Made by a program: the position numbers and the translations under genes
Assembly (NCBI GenBank): GCA_947034895.1
Contig: OX344762.1
Span: forward strand, 46,479,087 to 46,543,086
Length of the DNA: 64,000 bases
Direction of reading: 5' to 3'
DNA from: Rhytidiadelphus loreus
Lineage: Eukaryota; Streptophyta; Bryopsida; Hypnales; Hylocomiaceae
Notes under the pieces: generated by a model
Databases searched by the model: none
What the model was told of the DNA's origin: nothing
The model's input: the letters and a program-made list of their open reading frames with translations, nothing else
In this document: positions 58,200 to 64,000 of the stretch, piece by piece
Numbering within the stretch: the stretch's first letter is position 1
Layout: every line of letters begins with the position of its first letter

Positions 58200-58428
58200 T
58201 TAACCCTTAAACGTCGAAGGGGGACCCTCGAAATCTTCCTTTTCTATTACCGTGTGAATCATTGACATCCAGAATTGCAAAAGTAGTCATTGGAAGTCAA
58301 ACTACTGTAGAATATCTTCCCTTTCCAAAACAAAATTAGAGGATGAATAGTTGCACTTTTGTCCTATACAATTTGATTCCTTGTCATCCATCGGACACAA
58401 AACGTCCGCCTCGACGTTCAAGGGTTAA
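58200..58428. mobile_element. TTAACCC-ended short element, 229 bp
   Basis: Left TTAACCCTTAAACGTCGAAGG and right arm, whose reverse complement is TTAACCCTTGAACGTCGAGG, match at about 18 of 20 bases. The interior shares a segment, in inverse orientation, with the larger element at 32670-33645. It is non-coding. Confidence 0.7.
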
Positions 58429-58553
58429 CACACAAACAACAATCTCAAATATAATTTCTTTCCCCTTGCACTCACCGCAATAGCATAATATACAATGTGT
58501 TTGTTTCAAAACAACTTCATAATTATCCTACTTGGGAATGTTCAGGAGCTCAA

Positions 58554-59010
58554 TCAATCAATATCAACAATCAATAACTTCATCAACAACATATTTGATT
58601 CTATGCACAAATTCTTTCCACCTTCAGGTACTTTTGAAAAGTAAACCTTATCGATAATTAGACAGTATTTTCCATCAACGTCGGGATCAATCGAAAATTT
58701 GTTTATTGAACTTGCAAAAACTTTTAGCACATGCATGGGTAAGCCATGAATGTGCAAATTTTTTTCCACAACCTGATTTAAGAAGAAAACAATCAATTGT
58801 ACAAACTGAAATTAAGAAGTTGTTCAAACATTAATTTTGGGGAAATAATCAAACCCTAAACTTAGAGAAGAACCATTTCTTCTTGCCGTTCTTGAACCTC
58901 TCTTTCAAAACAACTTTCAATACCTATTGACTGCTCTTCAAACAATTAATTCAATGATGACAAGACCAAACGCAAGTGGCCAACAACTTCAATGACATTT
59001 TCTTTTTTAG
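58554..59010 (-). pseudogene. Fragment of an unidentified, probably broken gene
   Basis: 58772-58554 is open after a good acceptor (ttaaatcag) and encodes about 72 residues beginning VVEKNLHIHGLPMHVLK and containing DPDVDGKYCLIID, with ordinary amino-acid composition. Upstream, about 59010-58862 reads NVIEVVGHLRLVLSSLN, a TAA stop, then LFEEQSIGIESCFEREVQER in the same frame. The composition looks coding, but the internal stop and missing start argue for a pseudogene. I do not recognise the family. Confidence 0.4.
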
Positions 59011-59689
59011 ATCAACAGCCATGGAGGGGGGAACTTTTTCTTTTTTAATCTCATCAAACAGCTATTGATTTTCCAAGGGGGGATGCAAGGTATGGTTGCC
59101 TACTTCTTTTGGAGGGATATTTTGTTGATGTGTTTGAAGCTTAACCCAAAAATGTTGGTGCAGACATTTAGCATCCTTTGGATGTATGAATATCCTTATG
59201 AGGGATGAGAAACAACAATTTTTCATCCGTTTTTGTGTCTTCTACAGACAACATGTGATAACACACCAAGATACACATTTTAGATGGGGGTTCCTTTTCA
59301 TGAGCATTGCTGATATTGGAAAAATGGTAGGCTCAATGGAGAGTTTGAGCTACGCAAGGTGTCACAAGACATATAATATTCAGAGCAAAGTAGCTTCTCG
59401 TAGAAAAAATTTGGGGTGGTAAGATAAATGTCCCTATTTGTGCCACAATTTGGGTTGTGCTGTCTCACAGCAATGATGAAACAATAATTTTTTTTTCCAT
59501 GGATGGACAAGACTAAACCAAAGACATGGCAAGTAGAATAAAAAATTTAGATTAAAGTTTGCATTTCCAAGAATTTTTGAACCATCCTACCCAATGACCT
59601 CATGTGTGACACCAGTGTGTCACCCTTTGTTCATTTCAAATTGTAAGACAAAATGCCCTTTGTGGTCGCAACAATGTTGGCACATGAGT

Positions 59690-59870
59690 ATAGAGACATG
59701 AGCCTACAGGCCTTGAACCTAGTTGTAGGTCTATATCGACAACCATTTGAAAGTATTTATAACATAGGTACCTATAGTATAGACACCTATAACCATAGAA
59801 GGTGTTTATAATATAGAGTCATAGGCTCATGGGCTCATAGATTCTATACTCACATGCTAGCACTCCCCTT
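59690..59870. repeat. Short relative of the 5745-6180 minisatellite element
   Basis: Carries catgagcct near the left and ataggctcatgggctcata near the right, with the tataggtacctata-type unit between (ataggtacctatagtatag). The 5745-6180 copy has the same layout with many more internal units. Confidence 0.55.
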
Positions 59871-59884
59871 TGTGATTGTGCAAC

Positions 59885-60094
59885 CACTACAAGAGAAAGG
59901 GGTGTTTTAAGTGTGTTTTTAAGTATAGTCCTAGAGATAAGATATTAAGTAATGATCTTTATGTAGATTTTTAGTAAAAATTTACTGAAAGTACACATAT
60001 TTTCAGTAAATTTTTACTAAAAATCTACATAAAGATCATTACTTAATATCTTATCTCTAGGACTATACTTAAAACACCCCTTTCTCTTATAGTG
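59885..60094. mobile_element. CACTA-type foldback MITE, copy 2
   Basis: Begins CACTACAAGAGAAAGG and ends CTTATAGTG, flanked by AAC on both sides (59882-59884 and 60095-60097), a clear 3-bp target duplication. It is 210 bp, almost entirely one long hairpin, and about 90% identical to copy 1. It lies 31 bp from the element starting at 60125. Confidence 0.92.
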
Positions 60095-60124
60095 AACAAC
60101 TCCTAAATTACCATGTTGCTTTCT

Positions 60125-61073
60125 TTAAAACCTAAAGGTTTTTGACTATGTTTTCACCAAAAATGCTCCCAAACTGCCATTTCTAGTATAAGGCCCCATT
60201 TTTTTCTTAAAACATTTTTGAAACATAAAACCATAGGATCTAGTATTGGGCTAGTTTGAGAAGATGTGAAGAAAAATTCAGAAATTTCCACCATGTCAAT
60301 TGCAACATACTAGCATTTGAAGTGGCAAAAAGTCTTTTTTTGGCCTTTGAAAAATCCGGGCAGCTGCACTTTACAAGGTCACATTTGTATGAAAAAAATG
60401 TCCTCATTGGTGGTTCCTCTTTGGATTTATTCTTCAAGTCAAGTTGGCTACATGCTTGAAAAATTTCAGATCATTTAGAATTGTACAACATATAGGAAAA
60501 ATATATTAAGTAGAAAGATGTAAAAAATGATTCAAAATACTAAACTTGTGGGTAAACTTGTTAAGAATTTAGTTATGGAAATGAAAAATTCCAATTCTAG
60601 TGGTTGTAATGTTGTACTCCGTAATAAACAATCTACACCCGTTGTTTTCATTTTTTTTCAAAAATATTGAAAATTGAATTAAATGAAGGACTTCAAAGTT
60701 TATTTTAGGGTAGAGATTCCATAACTACCTATAAACTCCCACAAACTAAAACTCCTCATAACTTTCATCTCATTAATCAAAATGGAATGAATCAAGGCTT
60801 TCTACGTATATATAAATCTAGAGAACCAATTTCAGATTTGTATTTTTTTTAAAGTGATTTTTTTAGATCTGCCTAAACTGCCTGCCGTGGGAAAGAAACT
60901 ACATAATAACTTCTTAACCATGTAGTCAAAGGTTATAAAAATTGTTGGGCCTTAAAGCTATTCCTCTACCACATGTGTGAAAATTTCAAAGAAAAAAAAT
61001 GAAAATTCCATTTGTAGTGGGTTGCCCAAAAAATCTACAATGCCAAAAAACGTTGTTGGGACTTTAGGGATTA
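60125..61073. mobile_element. Large TTAA-ended repeat, copy B (about 949 bp)
   Basis: Colinear with 42782-43718 (same blocks, same order and orientation) with scattered substitutions and small indels. The left terminus is degraded (ttaaaacctaaagg); the right end reads tttagggattaa. No open frame is shared with copy A, so it is probably non-coding. Confidence 0.6.
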
Positions 61074-62269
61074 ATCTGTACTTTGAGGGTTCTAAAACCA
61101 CTTTTAACTACACACATATGTGCTAGGATTTGAACCCACAATTGTTGTTGCCAAATCCAAAATGACCATGTAAATCTTGCTTTGAGGCCACTTTCAAAAT
61201 CTGTCTTCTTGTCTAGAGTAAACTTGCCATTCACCACACACATCCAATAACCAAACAACAATAGTTGCCAATTACCGCACGCCAACCGTACAATGCAACT
61301 ACCAATTCATTTGGGATGGAAGCATAATTTTGTATCACCGCCCAATGACCACACACCGTGCGGTTAAGGGGTGCAAGGAATTTTTAATTAGATTTCAACT
61401 TCATCGCCTTTTAATTGCAATAAAATTTGTAAGAAGAAATCTTTTTGCATTTCGTTTGTTGAAGGTGAATCTAATCATGACATTTAATAATCACACCAAA
61501 TTTCAAAACATGTAAATCTCTATATTTATATGGAGAAGGATTTGAATTTTGTCCGTGCGGTAATTGGCAAATTTACTATAACACTCTAGCAAAATTGCCC
61601 AAGCAAAGACAACCTTCATTGGATGGGGACATTAGATTCCTTATAATTGTTTCATGTTGATTTGTTCAACTTGGCATCAAGTAGCACAATGCCCTTTGGA
61701 TTCACTTGAAGCTCTATCCTACTTGCATAGCTTAAGCTACTAGCTAGCTCAAACTCCTCGCTCATCATTTGTGCTATGACTAGTGTCTTGGATTGTGGAA
61801 CTCCTTTCTTGCCATAGTGCCAAGTGCCAAGTGCTCCTCTATCATTGTCTACTTTCTTTCGCTCCTCTCTATACAATATGGTTTTGTTGTTGCCGCATTT
61901 TACCATGCCCTTTGATGTTAGAGTTGGATTGTAAAGACCTCAAAGGCATGACCTTCACTCTCTAGTGGTTGCCATGGTGATATGAAGAGCGCATCGTGTA
62001 CAACCCTAGAGGTTGTCGCTCTTGGCCAAGTGTATTCTCGTACTAGATAGCCTAATGGACCAAGACAATAATATATTAACACATCATGAAGACATAGCAT
62101 AAATATATGTCTAATAAAGTATCATTTCTAAACCAGCCAAATTTGCATGCTACCACAAAAATATACACCACCAAAATTGCATGTAGCCTGTATGACAATA
62201 CCCATTGCACAACCAAGATGGATTTGTACTAGTAGAAAAAGAAGACCCCTAGACACACTATTACTACAA

Positions 62270-63100
62270 ATCCTCTTCAATAAAGTAATATACAATTGAT
62301 GTAAAAGTATCTAGCAAACAAAAAAGCTCTAGGCCCAAATAGAATCCCAAATCCTATAATAAAACATCAACCTAATAAATTCCATAACTTATTATACCTA
62401 TTCTTCCAACAATATTACAATCATAGAAAATAAGTTAGTCTAACCATTTAATTACTATACAAAAATGGCAATCCTATAGAACTATCTAATCATAGACCCA
62501 ATGCACTCGCAAATATAATCTACAAACATTTTACAAGCACCTTCACTTCAATACTAACATCAGATGGAAAAACACATCAAATACTCTATCATAGCCTAAA
62601 TGCTTTAGACTAAAAATAAGTACAATAAAACAATACAAACACTCATAGCCACCCTTGAAGATACAAAACACAACATATACATTGCTTATGTAGATTTTAA
62701 AATGCATTTTGATCAATAGATCATGCAAGGTTACTTGTAGTCATGAGAGACCTAGAATAGCCACCAAACATAACAAAACTCATTGAAAATATTTCCACTC
62801 CTTCCACTACAACATACACTAGAGACTTCTTTGTCTCAATAAAACCAATACACATCCAATGAAGAACCATACAAGGTGAAACTTTTAGCCCTTATTTATT
62901 TATATTATTTTTGGAACCATTACTTGGATGGCTACACAAAAATCAACTTGGATATTCATTTCAGATGTCAAAATCACAAAAAATCTCCTTAATATTTGTA
63001 GATGACCTAAAATTATATACTAACTAGCAAATTAGAACTACTACAACCCCAACTAAACAAATACACTAAACAAACTCATACTTTAAATATCCACACCCTT
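62270..63100 (+). pseudogene. Decayed non-LTR (LINE) retrotransposon reverse transcriptase
   Basis: Reverse-transcriptase motifs of plant LINE-type elements appear in order but in shifted frames with stops: KKALGPNRIPNPIIK (near 62320), PIELSNHRPNALANIIYK (near 62475), TLIATLEDTKH then IYIAYVDFK (62638-62700), a one-base deletion in the FDSIDH block (near 62712), LLVVMRDLE, PPNITKLIENI, RTIQGETFSPYLFILFLEPLL (from 62863), and the catalytic block LIFVDDLKL with VDD at 62998-63006, where functional copies have [FY]xDD. Several in-frame stops follow. Neither the endonuclease domain nor a poly(A) end was recognised. Confidence 0.85.
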
Positions 63101-64000
63101 GGCCAACTCACCATAAAAAATGCCTAAACTCTAAAAGACTTTATATAATTCAACAAAAACATGGCATATGTACACCATTGATATGATATACAATATACTA
63201 TTGTCAAATTATATTTTGCCACTCACATCAATGTCAATACATTTGCCCACAACCTTGCATAGGCGCATAGCCCCAAAATACACAAACACTTTAAACAACA
63301 ATTTTCAAACAAACACCTCTACTATACAAATACCACTACAATAAACAATAATAGACAACCCACACACAAGATACCCCTACATCTAAACTCATTTATACAA
63401 ACCAACAATTTCCCCCTAGATACTTTACTAGATATAAAACCTTACAAAAGAAAAGAACACATGTGCAACCCCCCCCCCAAAAATCCAACATTTATGTAAG
63501 TGAATGCTATTAAACAACATCACATACACTAAATGAATATGTAATTAAAAAAACACCTCTTCCCACACACCCTACAAAAAATCACATGATATAACATTAA
63601 AATACTGAAACAATATTATATACAAAAGCAAAACAATTTGCCAATACCATCTTTCAACACTTCCATCAAACACAACATCAGGTTATAGATATGTAAATCC
63701 ACTCTCATCCATTAAACCCTAATTGCCCTAAATGCCTAAGGCCTTTCTTGAACTTTCTGGAATTTGCTCTAAATTAAACAAAAAGACATCATTTTGATGA
63801 GTTTTATCAATATTTTTTGAGCTGCAACCATTTTTTGAGCTACAAATTCAAGCTAGACATGTGAAGAGATTACACAAGAAGAAAAAATACAACAATATCA
63901 CGTACAGATTGAAAGATTATAATGTTTGATCATAAGGATGTTAAAATTGTGGAAGTGATTTGAGGTCTTTCAATCCTCTTTTCACATGTCAAATTCTAAA

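Larger units (their letters stand above)
56004..64000. other. Gene-poor right end with transposon remnants
   Basis: Contains the 94-bp duplication, two CACTA-type MITEs, TTAA-bounded elements, a broken coding region near 58554-59010 and a decayed LINE, each listed separately. 56221-57320, 57550-58190 and 59010-59680 show nothing I can support. 63100-64000 is A- and C-rich on this strand and may be the decayed 3' part of the LINE. Confidence 0.55.

Noticed and set aside
61117..61140. tRNA T-arm-like sequence ggatttgaaccc
   Set aside because: No acceptor stem, D-arm or anticodon arm could be folded around it on either strand.
61652..62100. Two adjacent minus-strand open frames (EYTWPRATTSRVVHDALF... 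and SEEFELASSLSYASRIELQ...)
   Set aside because: They look mildly coding but are separated by a stop and frame change and match no family I know; too weak to list as a gene.

Overview
The window is nuclear DNA from a land plant. The genes have many short introns with GT..AG borders. Exons are near 45-50% GC, while the spacers are very AT-rich and full of small transposon remnants. The recognisable genes belong to plant families: a 4EHP-type cap-binding protein, a plant-type succinic semialdehyde dehydrogenase, a KT-group nucleotide-sugar transporter, mitoribosomal mL46 and a plant aspartic protease. I cannot name the species. Short introns and compact genes between decayed repeats would fit a bryophyte or another early-diverging plant, but this is only an impression.

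Layout. 1-4255 (minus): the first six exons of a large protein I do not recognise, at least 807 residues, running off the left edge. 8379-10579 (minus): nCBP/4EHP, six exons, complete. 12167-13859 (plus): a small conserved membrane protein with an N-terminal CPRC motif, six exons, complete and head-to-head with nCBP. 13860-18700: gene-free, built from tandem and dispersed repeats. 18749-25142 (plus): succinic semialdehyde dehydrogenase, 19 exons, all catalytic residues present; a transit-peptide exon may lie upstream. 25143-35329: about 10 kb of AT-rich spacer with mobile-element debris. 35330-38452 (plus): UDP-galactose transporter-like protein, five exons. 39872-42308 (minus): mitoribosomal protein mL46, six exons. 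42309-47967: spacer with repeats. 47968-56003 (minus): an aspartic protease spread over nine small AT-rich exons in 8 kb, hard to see because the exons have almost the base composition of the introns. 56004-64000: two CACTA-type foldback MITEs, TTAA-bounded elements, a broken coding region and a decayed LINE reverse transcriptase.

The genes do not form a pathway or cluster. They are independent housekeeping functions (translation, GABA shunt, Golgi sugar transport, mitoribosome, proteolysis), each with its own promoter. The exon models come from following reading frame and intron phase across every junction; in all five completed models the summed exon lengths are divisible by three. I did not find a convincing new biological system. 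The most unusual items are the unidentified large protein at the left edge, the AT-rich aspartic protease with three mobile-element-like insertions in or beside it, and a set of repeats that share TTAACCC termini.
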